The notes under the pieces are model-generated. The model saw nothing but the letters and a program-made list of their open reading frames with translations, ran no database searches and was not told the DNA's origin. Positions 34,964-43,221 of a stretch of 44,380 nucleotides of DNA are shown here, in pieces. The stretch lies in NCBI GenBank assembly GCA_030524315.1, contig JAUNGU010000011.1, positions 1 through 44,380 of the forward strand, in the 5' to 3' direction. Source of the stretch: Peptococcaceae bacterium. GTDB lineage: Bacteria > Bacillota > Peptococcia > Peptococcales > Peptococcaceae. The translations under genes were made by a program, and so were the position numbers. Numbering within the stretch: position 1 is the stretch's first letter; every line of letters begins with the position of its first letter.

Positions 34964-36253
34964 ATGAATAACGACGAACTCAAGAATACAGCCATCGCCA
35001 CCCAGTGCATTCAGGGTGGCTACATTCCAGGTAACGGCGAGGCGCGGACGATGCCGATTGTGCAATCGACGACGTTCAAATATGACAAGGCAGCGGATTT
35101 GGCAGCGGCCTTCAATCTCGAGGTGCCAACGCCAATGTACAGTCGTCTGGGCAATCCATCCCTGAGCTGGCTCGAGGAAAAAATTGCCCTCATGGAGGGT
35201 GGTGTCGGCGCGTTGACGACGGCCTCCGGCCAGGCGGCGATTTTCTACGCGGTCATGAACATCACCAAGGCGGGCCAGCACATTCTCGCCATGACCAATC
35301 TCTATGGCGGGACCCACACCCTCTTTGGCAGCACCCTGCCAAAAATGGGCGTCGAGGTGACCTTCGTGCATCCGGAGATGCCAGCCGAGGAAATGAAGAC
35401 CTACATCCGTCCGGAAACCCGCTGCATCTATTGTGAAATGCTCGGCAATCCGGCGCTGGACGTGCTCGATCTCGACAAGATGGCAGCCATTGCCCGTGAA
35501 GCCCAGGTGCCACTGATTGTCGACAACACCTTCCCAACGCCATACCTCTGCCAGCCAATCAAGCACGGCGCCAACATTGTCGTGCATTCGGCGACCAAAT
35601 ACCTCGACGGCCATGCGGTGGCCCTCGGCGGTGTGATTGTCGACGGCGGCAATTTTGACTGGAACAACGGCAAATATCCGGAGCTGACGACGCCGGATGT
35701 GGATTACCACGGCTTGGTTTACAGCGAGGCCTTTGGCCCTGCGGCGTACATTGCCAAGATTCGCGCCGGGCTCTTGCGCGATGTGGGCGCGACCATGTCA
35801 CCATTCAACGCCTTCCTGATCAATCTCGGCTGCGAAACCCTGGCTGTGCGCATGCAGCGCCATTCGGAAAACGCCCAGAAGGTCGCCGAATATTTGGCCC
35901 AGCACGACAAGGTGGAATGGGTCCGCTATCCAGGCCTCAAGGGCGATCCTAGCTATGAACTCGCCCAGAAATATCTGCCAAAGGGCTGCTCGGGCGTTGT
36001 CACCTTTGGCGTCAAGGGCGGCGCTGCCGAGGCCCAGAAGGTCATCGACAGCATCAAGCTCATCACCCTCGTCACCCACGTTGGCGATTTGCGCAGCCAC
36101 ATGATCCACCCAGCCTCGACGACCCATCGCCAGCTCGACGATGCAGCCATGATCGAGGCGGGCGTTTATCCAAACCAGATCCGTTTCAGCGTTGGCATCG
36201 AAGACATCGACGACATTCTCGCCGACGTCGAGCAGGCGCTGGCGCAGGTGTGA
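34964..36253 (+). CDS. metY: O-acetylhomoserine sulfhydrylase (MetY-like)
   Basis: A 429-aa Cys/Met-metabolism PLP enzyme. The PLP lysine is K212 in SATKYLDGH; other family marks are YSRLGNPS, ALTTASGQAAIF and VDNTFPTPYLCQP. The length and the EMLGNPALDVLDLD region point to O-acetylhomoserine sulfhydrylase, which makes homocysteine from O-acetylhomoserine and sulfide; a cystathionine synthase is less likely. AGAAGGAC precedes the ATG. It is first of five genes behind the SAM-I riboswitch, and is followed by the enzyme that makes its substrate. Confidence 0.9.
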   Translation: MNNDELKNTAIATQCIQGGYIPGNGEARTMPIVQSTTFKYDKAADLAAAFNLEVPTPMYSRLGNPSLSWLEEKIALMEGGVGALTTASGQAAIFYAVMNITKAGQHILAMTNLYGGTHTLFGSTLPKMGVEVTFVHPEMPAEEMKTYIRPETRCIYCEMLGNPALDVLDLDKMAAIAREAQVPLIVDNTFPTPYLCQPIKHGANIVVHSATKYLDGHAVALGGVIVDGGNFDWNNGKYPELTTPDVDYHGLVYSEAFGPAAYIAKIRAGLLRDVGATMSPFNAFLINLGCETLAVRMQRHSENAQKVAEYLAQHDKVEWVRYPGLKGDPSYELAQKYLPKGCSGVVTFGVKGGAAEAQKVIDSIKLITLVTHVGDLRSHMIHPASTTHRQLDDAAMIEAGVYPNQIRFSVGIEDIDDILADVEQALAQV

Positions 36254-36295
36254 GTCACTGACTGACATCGATTGAATATGTAAAAGGAGGCGCCC

Positions 36296-37228
36296 ATGCC
36301 TGTTATCATCCCCAAGGCGCTGCCGGCAACGGAAATGCTGCGCCGGGAATTCATCTCTGTCATGCATGAGGAGCGCGCCCGCACCCAGGACATTCGTCCG
36401 CTGCACATTGGGCTCTTGAACCTCATGCCCAAGAAAATTGCTACCGAGACCCAGTTCCTGCGCCTCATCGGCAACACGCCGCTGCAGGTCGACATTGATC
36501 TGATCATGCCGTCGAACCACATCAGCAAGAACACGTCCCAGGACCACCTGCTCAAGTTCTACCATCCCTTCAACGAGGTCCGCGAGCGCCGCTACGACGG
36601 CTTCATCATCACGGGCGCGCCGGTAGAGATGCTGGATTTTGAGGACGTGGATTATTGGGACGAGCTCTGCGAGGTGTTCGAGTTTTGCAATACCAACGTC
36701 TACTCGAGCTTTTTCATTTGCTGGGCGAGCCAGGCGGCGCTCTATCATTACTACGGCATCCAAAAGCACATTCTCGACGAGAAGCTCTTTGGCGTTTTTG
36801 CCCACCGGCTGATTCGCAGCCGTGACATTACCCGCGGCTTTGACGATGTTTTCTATTGCCCACATTCGCGCCACACAGAAAACCGCGCCGCCGACATTGT
36901 CGCCTGCCCGGATCTCAAGGTCCTGGCCCAAAGCGACGAGGCGGGGCCGCTACTCACGACGACCATCGACCAGCGCCACTATTTCTCATCCGGTCACATC
37001 GAATACGACCCGCTGACCTTGGCAGAGGAATACGAGCGCGACGTCAAGAAGGGCTTGGACAATGTGCCATTTCCGCACAATTATTTCCCGGGCGATGATC
37101 CCAACCTGGCACCGATTGTGCGCTGGCGCGGCCACGCCAATCTGCTCTTTTCCAACTGGCTCAACCACATTGTCTACCCTGGCACGCCGTATGATTTGCG
37201 CGATTTGGCGCCGCGCGTGCCGCGTTAA
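36296..37228 (+). CDS. metA: homoserine O-acetyltransferase (MetA family)
   Basis: A 310-aa MetA-family acyltransferase. The nucleophile is C142 in FICWASQ, and the HSRHTE segment is present. Residue 111 is Glu (TGAPVEML); in this family E111 gives acetyl-CoA use and G111 succinyl-CoA, so despite the MetA name (homoserine O-succinyltransferase in E. coli) the product should be O-acetylhomoserine. That fits the neighbouring sulfhydrylase. The usual FICWGAQAG is FICWASQAA here. AGGAGG lies just upstream, 42 bases after metY. Confidence 0.92.
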   Translation: MPVIIPKALPATEMLRREFISVMHEERARTQDIRPLHIGLLNLMPKKIATETQFLRLIGNTPLQVDIDLIMPSNHISKNTSQDHLLKFYHPFNEVRERRYDGFIITGAPVEMLDFEDVDYWDELCEVFEFCNTNVYSSFFICWASQAALYHYYGIQKHILDEKLFGVFAHRLIRSRDITRGFDDVFYCPHSRHTENRAADIVACPDLKVLAQSDEAGPLLTTTIDQRHYFSSGHIEYDPLTLAEEYERDVKKGLDNVPFPHNYFPGDDPNLAPIVRWRGHANLLFSNWLNHIVYPGTPYDLRDLAPRVPR

Positions 37229-37235
37229 ATAGCGA

Positions 37236-38270
37236 TTGAGGGGGGAAGCTATGACAAACGACAATAACATCATTCAAATCAACGACCTGCACAAATCCTT
37301 CAGCATCAAGGGGCGCGAGGTCGTCGCCCTGGAGGACATCAACCTCAACATTCACAAGGGCGAAATCTTTGGCATCATCGGTCTTTCGGGCGCTGGCAAG
37401 AGCACGCTCGTGCGCTGCATCAATTTTCTCGAAAAGCCGACCAGCGGCAGCGTCATCTTTGACGGCCGCGATCTGGGGACGCTCCCGGCTGCCGAGCTGC
37501 GCAAGGCGCGCCAGCAGATGGGCATGATTTTTCAGCAGTTCAATTTGCTCATGCAGCGCACGGCGCTCGAAAACGTCTGCTTTCCGCTGGAGCTTGCAGG
37601 CGTGAGCAAGGCGGACGCCAAAAAGCGCGCCCTTGAGCTCCTCGAAATCGTCGGCCTGGCTGAGCGCGCCGGTGCCTATCCGGTGCAGCTCTCCGGCGGC
37701 CAGAAGCAGCGCGTCGCCATTGCCCGCGCCCTGGCCACCGAGCCCAAGGTTCTGCTCTGCGACGAGGCCACCTCGGCCCTCGATCCGCAGACGACGGCGT
37801 CGATTCTCGAGCTTTTGCGCAAGCTCAACCGCGAGATGGGCATCACCGTCATCATCATCACCCACGAAATGCGCGTCATCGAGGACGTCTGCAAGCGCGT
37901 CGCCATCATCGCCGACCATCGCATTGCCGAGGTTGGGCCGGTGCTGGATATTTTCACCCATCCAAAAACCGACGCCACGCGCCAGCTCGTTTACCGCGAG
38001 GACGAGGATCCAGTCGTCTACCACGCGGGCGAGGGACGCTTCCTGCGCATCGTCTACAACGGCAGCTTTGCCTTGGAGCCGGTGATCGCCAAGATGATCC
38101 TCGATTTGCACATTCCGGTCAACATCATTCACGCCAATCTGCGCAGCATCGAGGGCGACACCTACGGCGACATGGTCGTGCAGGTGCCGGATTTGATGGG
38201 CTCGGAGCGCGTCTACCAGTATCTCAGGGATCGCGGCATTGCTGTGGAGGAGGTGAGCCAGGATGCTTGA
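37236..38270 (+). CDS. metN: methionine ABC transporter ATPase MetN
   Basis: A 344-aa ABC ATPase with Walker A GLSGAGKST, signature LSGGQKQRVAIARAL, Walker B LLCDEATSALDP and a C-terminal NIL (ACT-like) domain from about residue 265 that senses methionine in MetN proteins. It drives methionine import. It starts 7 bases after metA and overlaps metI by 8 bases. Confidence 0.95.
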   Translation: MRGEAMTNDNNIIQINDLHKSFSIKGREVVALEDINLNIHKGEIFGIIGLSGAGKSTLVRCINFLEKPTSGSVIFDGRDLGTLPAAELRKARQQMGMIFQQFNLLMQRTALENVCFPLELAGVSKADAKKRALELLEIVGLAERAGAYPVQLSGGQKQRVAIARALATEPKVLLCDEATSALDPQTTASILELLRKLNREMGITVIIITHEMRVIEDVCKRVAIIADHRIAEVGPVLDIFTHPKTDATRQLVYREDEDPVVYHAGEGRFLRIVYNGSFALEPVIAKMILDLHIPVNIIHANLRSIEGDTYGDMVVQVPDLMGSERVYQYLRDRGIAVEEVSQDA

Positions 38271-38928
38271 ACCACAAATGATCCAAACCCTGGCGCAAGG
38301 GACGCTTGAAAGCATCTACATGATTCTCGCGATCACTGTCATTTCCTATGTGATCGGTTTGCCGTTGGGTGTCTTTTTGGTAGCCAGCGACAAAAATGGC
38401 ATTCATCCGATGCCGGGTGCCAACTGGTTCATCGGCGGTATCGTCAACATTTTGCGTTCGGTGCCGTTTTTGATCCTCATGATCACGATCCAGCCGCTGA
38501 CGCGCATGATTGTCGGAACGACGATCGGGCCAAAGGCTGCCATCTTTGCGCTCGTTGTATCGGCAGCGCCCTTTGTGGCGCGTATGGTCGAGCAATCCCT
38601 TCTGGAAATTGACCACGGCGTCGTCGAGGCCGCCCAATCCATGGGCGCATCTAATTTGCAAATCATCACCAAGGTGCTCTTGCCCGAGTCCAAGCCGTCT
38701 CTCTTGAACGGCGTCCTCGTCAGCGCAACGACCATCCTTGGCTATTCTGCCATGGCGGGTGTTGTCGGCGGTGGCGGCCTCGGCGACATTGCCATCCGCT
38801 ACGGCTACAACCGCTACGACACAGGCACGATGCTCGTGACTGTGGTCCTCTTGGTCATTATGGTGCAGCTCATCCAATCCATTGGCGCACGCATCGCCAA
38901 ACGCTCGGATAAGCGCATCAATGATTAA
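38263..38928 (+). CDS. metI: methionine ABC transporter permease MetI
   Basis: A 221-aa inner-membrane permease with five hydrophobic helices. The EAA coupling loop reads EAAQSMGASNLQIITKVLLPE. It forms the channel with MetN. Its ATG lies inside the end of metN, so translation is coupled. Confidence 0.95.
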   Translation: MLEPQMIQTLAQGTLESIYMILAITVISYVIGLPLGVFLVASDKNGIHPMPGANWFIGGIVNILRSVPFLILMITIQPLTRMIVGTTIGPKAAIFALVVSAAPFVARMVEQSLLEIDHGVVEAAQSMGASNLQIITKVLLPESKPSLLNGVLVSATTILGYSAMAGVVGGGGLGDIAIRYGYNRYDTGTMLVTVVLLVIMVQLIQSIGARIAKRSDKRIND

Positions 38929-38957
38929 TAAATTGAAATAAGGAGAGAAAGAAAACT

Positions 38958-39824
38958 ATGAAACTCAAAAAATGGATGACCTCTGCCCTCATCGCCACCC
39001 TCGCCATCGGCCTCCTCGCAGGCTGCGGCAACAGCGAAAGTGGCAGCGACCAATCAGCAGCTTCCGTGACCGAAGCTCAGGACAAGGCCGGCGATTCTGA
39101 CACCATCGTCATCGGTGCGTCCCCATCGCCACATGCAGAAATTCTCAAGCACTTTGCCGACGAATTTGAAAAAGAAGGCTACAAGCTCGACGTCGTTGAA
39201 TTCACCGACTACGTTCAGCCAAACAACGCCCTCGAAGCGGGCGACCTGGATGCCAACTACTTCCAGCACAAGCCATACCTCGACAATTTCAACGAAGAAA
39301 ACGGCACCCATCTTGTGAGCGCCGGTGCCATTCACTACGAACCAATGGGCATCTTCTCCGAAAAGGTCACCGACCTTGACGGCGTGCCTGAAGGCGGCAG
39401 CGTGGCCGTGCCAAACGACACCACCAACGAAGCCCGCGCGTTGCTTCTCCTCCAGGAACAGGGCCTCATCACCCTCAAGGAAGGCGCTGACATCACCGCT
39501 ACCAAGATGGACATCGAAGAAAATCCAAAGAACCTCGACATTGTCGAGCTCGACGCCGCTCAGATTCCACGCTCCCTGCCGGATGTTGACATCGCCGTCA
39601 TCAACGGCAACTACGCCCTCGATGCAGGTCTCAACTTTGACGACGCCATCGCCGTCGAAGAAGCCGACAGCGTCGCTGCAAAAACCTACGCCAACATCAT
39701 CGCCGTGCGTGAAGGCGACGAAGACACCGCCAAAACCAAGGCCATCATCAAGGTGCTGACCTCCGATGAAGCCAAGGCCTACATCAAGGACAATTTCAAA
39801 GGCGCCGTCCTGCCAACTGAATAA
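38958..39824 (+). CDS. metQ: methionine-binding lipoprotein MetQ
   Basis: A 288-aa MetQ/NlpA-family lipoprotein. The signal peptide ends in the lipobox LAGC, with C23 as the lipidated residue, followed by a Ser/Gly linker and a substrate-binding domain beginning VIGASPSPHAEIL and holding VEFTDYVQPNNAL and NYFQHKPYLD. It captures methionine outside the membrane for MetNI. AAGGAGAG precedes the ATG. It is the last gene of the SAM-controlled operon. Confidence 0.95.
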   Translation: MKLKKWMTSALIATLAIGLLAGCGNSESGSDQSAASVTEAQDKAGDSDTIVIGASPSPHAEILKHFADEFEKEGYKLDVVEFTDYVQPNNALEAGDLDANYFQHKPYLDNFNEENGTHLVSAGAIHYEPMGIFSEKVTDLDGVPEGGSVAVPNDTTNEARALLLLQEQGLITLKEGADITATKMDIEENPKNLDIVELDAAQIPRSLPDVDIAVINGNYALDAGLNFDDAIAVEEADSVAAKTYANIIAVREGDEDTAKTKAIIKVLTSDEAKAYIKDNFKGAVLPTE

Positions 39825-39838
39825 TCCCACACAAACAA

Positions 39839-39873
39839 AGAGCACCCCGCAAAGGCGAGGTGCTCTGTTTTTT
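39839..39873 (+). terminator. terminator of the methionine operon
   Basis: AGAGCACC (39839-39846) pairs with GGTGCTCT (39859-39866), with a partly paired inner CCGC/GCGAGG, then T7. Confidence 0.85.
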
Positions 39874-39898
39874 TGCAAGCAAGCAAGCATCGTCGAGA

Positions 39899-42358
39899 TT
39901 ACTTGACGATGGTTTCGCAGAAACGCTGGAGGATGGCTGCGACTTGGGCGCGGGTGGCGCTGCCCTGTGGTTCGAGGGTGATCTGGGTGGTGCCGGTGAT
40001 CAGGCGGTTGCCCAGTGCCCACTGCATTGGCACATCGGCATAGCCGCTGACCTGGTTGGCATCGGAGAATGCCCAGTAGGTCTCGGTCTTGGTGGTGTCG
40101 TAGCCCTTGAGCTGGGCGTAACGATAGAGGATGCAAGCCATCTGTTCACGGCTGATCGCCTGATCTGGCGCAAACTTGTCGGCGCTGTAGCCGCTGACCA
40201 CATTGTTGGCAGCAGCCCAGTTGATGGCGTCGGCGTAGTACTTGTCGGCAGATACGTCAGCAAATGGCGCATTGCCGCTGACAGCAGGCTCGCCCTCGAG
40301 ACGATAGAGAATCGAGACAATCATGCCACGGGTCGTGGTCAGATTTGGCGAGAAGAGATCCTTGGATGTGCCAGTCATCAGGCCATTGTCATAGACATAC
40401 TGCACAGGCTCTGCATACCAAGCGCCGTCAGCCACATCGGTAAATGGCATTTTTTCTGGTTCTGGCTTTGGCGCAGGAGTGCTGTCCTTGACGAAGGTCG
40501 CAGACACAGAGACAGGGCTAGCAGGCATCGTGAAGGTGTAGACACCATTGCCCTTGTCGGTGAGCTTGATCGCCTTGTTCTTGCGATCGGTGGCGCTCAC
40601 CTTGTCAATCTTGTAGCCATCAGCAGCCTTCACCGTCAAAGTGATTTCATCGCCACGAATCCCGTTCTTCGCATCCGCAGTCACCGTGCCATTTTCAGCC
40701 TTCGCCACGTTGATCACATAGCGCGCAGGGCCGGATGGAACATAGTTGCTGAGATCTTCTGCCTTCATGCTAGCAGCGCGGTAGTAAGGCTCGGTGGTGA
40801 CTTTGACGCCTTCTGGCGCGAGGATCATGCCGTCAGCAGGACCACTGGCAGCGCCCCAGTAGTTGTGATCGAGGGCGAGATCGCCTTCGTAACCAGGTTT
40901 GCCGTTTTCAGTCTGAACATCAACAGCAGGTGCTTGATTAAAGCTGTTCTTTTCGATAGTAACATCGTTGGTGGTTCTACCGTCTTTATTCCAGTTAGAA
41001 GCAAGAGTGACACCAGCGGATTTGTCAAAAGTGTTATCTGTAACGGTGACTTTTTTAGCACCAAACACTTTGAACCCGGTCTTGGTATTTGTTACTTTGT
41101 TGTTGGAGTAGGTAAGAATACCACCGTCAAATTCGTTGTAATTAGGATTCTGGACAGTTGCATCCTCGTAATTAGAGAATTCGCTACCAGTGATATTCAT
41201 GGTGCCCACATTCAATGTAGTGATGCCGACGGCAGCTTCATTGGTTGGGCCATTGAAGTGACAGTTGGTGACATTAACTTCTTTTACAACGCCCTGATAT
41301 CCTTGGATGTAAAGCGCTGCTGGCTTGATATCATTGTAAGGATTGTCAACGCCTGTAAAGGTGATGTCTTCGAAGTTTAATTTGTCAAGGTCGCCGTTTG
41401 ATACAATGGCGATGGCCTTCACGCTACCATTTTTCAGAGTCAAGCTCTTGTTGAATTGGAGGCAGCTTGCATAGCTGGTGCCTTGCATATCGATGACATC
41501 GCCATCCTTGGCTGCTTCGACGGCAAGCTTCGCTGTCTGATAGTAACTATCGGTTGTTTCATTGCGGACGACATTTTCTTTCAGGGTATCCTTTGGTGCG
41601 TAGTTATCAAAGTTGTCACCATCGACACGTGCCCAGGTATCTGGAACGGTGATGATATTATCTTCATCCTTTAATTCCGTCCAGATCTTGAGCGTTTCGT
41701 TCAAAGTGCCACTCTTGAGCTCGAAGGAAGCGGGATCCTTGTCAACGTTGACAGCGCCCCATTTGTTACCTTCGGTCGTCAGGTTTTCAGCAACAACATT
41801 GGAGTTGTTGACTTGCACAGCGTCGGTGCCGCAATTTTTGATGGTGACATTTACCAGATTCACAGTTCCCTGGCACCCGAAAGCGCTGACACCAGCTTTG
41901 GTCGTTTCATTACCCGCAATAGTGAGATTTCGAATCGTTGTAGATGGGTCAGTAGAAGTGGCATTACTCATCACACCAACGATATGGAACTGAGGTTTGT
42001 TATCCTGAGTCAAAGCCCAGTTTTCAGTAACGGTGATGGCATGCTTGTCGCCATCCAATGTGACACCTACAGGGACATTGATAACGGAACCATTCAGGCT
42101 AACGCCAGTAGTATCGGCGGCCGTGAGGTTAATGTTATCGGTCAGCTTGATGGTGTCGCCTGCATTGGCATCCTTCAATGCTTGTTGGAAATCGTCGAGG
42201 GTGCCAACTTCAAATGTTTGTGCATCCGTCTCTTCCTGACTTGCAGGAGGATTCGTTGGCTCTGTCGCCGCATCCTCTGCAAAGGCCAAGGTTGGCACGG
42301 CGGCGATTGCGAGGGCACCGGCGAGCAGGGCGCTCATGAATTTTTTGTTGAGTTTCAT
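39899..42358 (-). CDS. secreted beta-helix protein with three SLH domains
   Basis: An 819-aa surface protein. A signal peptide (MKLNKKF...VPTLAFA) is cut before EDAA. Residues about 50-540 form repeated short strands with Asn/Gly turns (for example NVTIKNCGTDAVQVNNSNV, TVTDNTFDKS), the pattern of a right-handed parallel beta-helix as in pectate-lyase-like proteins. A bacterial-repeat-type beta domain follows (about 570-650, ending SATFVKDS), then three SLH domains (about 660-819, each with FTDV/FADVS and an AxAREQMA-like turn) that bind cell-wall polysaccharide. I chose ATG 42358 with AAAGGAAA upstream; the longer frame runs into the leader hairpin. No enzyme active site is evident. Confidence 0.9.
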   Translation of the reverse strand: MKLNKKFMSALLAGALAIAAVPTLAFAEDAATEPTNPPASQEETDAQTFEVGTLDDFQQALKDANAGDTIKLTDNINLTAADTTGVSLNGSVINVPVGVTLDGDKHAITVTENWALTQDNKPQFHIVGVMSNATSTDPSTTIRNLTIAGNETTKAGVSAFGCQGTVNLVNVTIKNCGTDAVQVNNSNVVAENLTTEGNKWGAVNVDKDPASFELKSGTLNETLKIWTELKDEDNIITVPDTWARVDGDNFDNYAPKDTLKENVVRNETTDSYYQTAKLAVEAAKDGDVIDMQGTSYASCLQFNKSLTLKNGSVKAIAIVSNGDLDKLNFEDITFTGVDNPYNDIKPAALYIQGYQGVVKEVNVTNCHFNGPTNEAAVGITTLNVGTMNITGSEFSNYEDATVQNPNYNEFDGGILTYSNNKVTNTKTGFKVFGAKKVTVTDNTFDKSAGVTLASNWNKDGRTTNDVTIEKNSFNQAPAVDVQTENGKPGYEGDLALDHNYWGAASGPADGMILAPEGVKVTTEPYYRAASMKAEDLSNYVPSGPARYVINVAKAENGTVTADAKNGIRGDEITLTVKAADGYKIDKVSATDRKNKAIKLTDKGNGVYTFTMPASPVSVSATFVKDSTPAPKPEPEKMPFTDVADGAWYAEPVQYVYDNGLMTGTSKDLFSPNLTTTRGMIVSILYRLEGEPAVSGNAPFADVSADKYYADAINWAAANNVVSGYSADKFAPDQAISREQMACILYRYAQLKGYDTTKTETYWAFSDANQVSGYADVPMQWALGNRLITGTTQITLEPQGSATRAQVAAILQRFCETIVK

Positions 42359-42403
42359 GTAGTTTTTCCTTTCGCGTGAATTTGCAGCGGGCGCACGCGA
42401 AAA

Positions 42404-42439
42404 AAGGACACACCGATCCCAGCGGATCAATGTGTCCTT
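42404..42439 (-). terminator. terminator-like hairpin in the SLH-protein leader
   Basis: Read on the minus strand, AAGGACACA-TT-GATCC pairs with GGATC-GG-TGTGTCCTT around a 4-nt loop, directly followed by more T residues. It lies about 45 bases before the SLH-protein ATG and downstream of that gene's own promoter, so it may act as an attenuator. A further short stem, CGCGTG/CACGCG (42374-42399), follows it. Confidence 0.65.
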
Positions 42440-42496
42440 GCGTGTGCTGTAATGAAATTGTTGGAAATTCTAGCTTGACAGTAGGAAATCAGAATG

Positions 42497-42541
42497 TTAA
42501 GCTTGCTTGCTTGCGGCCATTATTCTATCCAGCGCTGTCAT
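42497..42541 (-). CDS. 14-codon leader ORF upstream of the SLH gene
   Basis: The frame encodes MTALDRIMAASKQA and is preceded by a strong GGGGGAG 6 bases from its ATG. It sits in the SLH-protein leader, between promoter and hairpin. A shorter 7-codon frame (MKRGREA, 42538-42561) ends at this ATG as ATGA. Its composition has no obvious amino-acid bias for classical attenuation. Translation is unproven. Confidence 0.4.
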   Translation of the reverse strand: MTALDRIMAASKQA

Positions 42542-42576
42542 GCCTCTCTCCCCCTTTTCATGATGCTGCTTCCTTA

Positions 42577-42605
42577 AGTATAGCATGTGAATAAACATAT
42601 GCCAA
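42577..42605 (-). promoter_or_regulatory. promoter of the SLH-protein gene
   Basis: On the minus strand: TTGGCA (42605-42600), 17-nt spacer, TATACT (42582-42577) preceded by TGC. Transcription would start near 42570, giving a leader of about 210 nt. Confidence 0.7.
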
Positions 42606-42668
42606 CAAGAAAATACAGTTTGCTGCATTTTTATGCCTGATTACAGGTATTTGTGGATGGGGATGTGG

Positions 42669-42674
42669 TATAAT
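42669..42674 (+). promoter_or_regulatory. extended -10 promoter of flavodoxin-like gene
   Basis: TATAAT with TGG immediately before it (TGn extended -10), 31 bases before the ATG. A second TATAAT at 42685-42690 overlaps the ribosome binding site and is less likely. Confidence 0.5.
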
Positions 42675-42704
42675 TGGAAGCGATTATAATAGGAGGTGTT
42701 TTGG

Positions 42705-43172
42705 ATGGGTCGTGCACTTGTCGTTTATTATTCTTTTGGTGGGGTGACGCGTCGCCAGGCGCAGCGCTTGGCGGCTGCCAGCGGCGCGGATTTGGCCGAG
42801 ATTGTGCCAGAGGCGCCCTACACCGCAGCAGATATTGATTATCGCAACAGGGATTGCCGCAGCTACGTGGAATGGCAGCAAAATATTTTGCCGTCTGTGC
42901 AGCCGCTGGCCAAATATCCCGCTGATTATGACACCATTTACGTTGGATTTCCCCTGTGGTATGGCCAGGCGCCGCTCGTGGTGCACAGCTTTCTCAAGCA
43001 TTACAACCTTGCCGGCAAAACCGTCATTCCTTTCGTCACCACCGGCGGCGGGGGATTGGCCAATACTGACAAAGCCCTGCACAGCCTGAACCTCGCAGGC
43101 GTCACCTGGCACCCAGCCACCATCGTCACCGACTACACCGAGGCAGATTTTGCCAAGTGGATCGAGGCGTGA
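42705..43172 (+). CDS. flavodoxin-like protein
   Basis: A 155-aa single-domain flavodoxin-fold protein. It opens with RALVVYYSFGGVTRR (phosphate-binding loop), has YVGFPLWYGQAP and PFVTTGGGGLANTDKAL as the FMN-contact loops, and ends at WIEA. Similar small flavodoxins act as electron carriers or quinone/nitro-type reductases. AGGAGG lies 9 bases before the ATG. It is divergent from the SLH gene. Confidence 0.85.
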   Translation: MGRALVVYYSFGGVTRRQAQRLAAASGADLAEIVPEAPYTAADIDYRNRDCRSYVEWQQNILPSVQPLAKYPADYDTIYVGFPLWYGQAPLVVHSFLKHYNLAGKTVIPFVTTGGGGLANTDKALHSLNLAGVTWHPATIVTDYTEADFAKWIEA

Positions 43173-43221
43173 GGGATAGGTTGTCGGATAGGCGGAAATG
43201 GGTGTGAAGGAGGTGCCGCAA

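Noticed and set aside
39860..41380. A 506-aa plus-strand open frame opposite the SLH gene
   Set aside because: It overlaps the met operon terminator and the SLH domains, and shows no family features.
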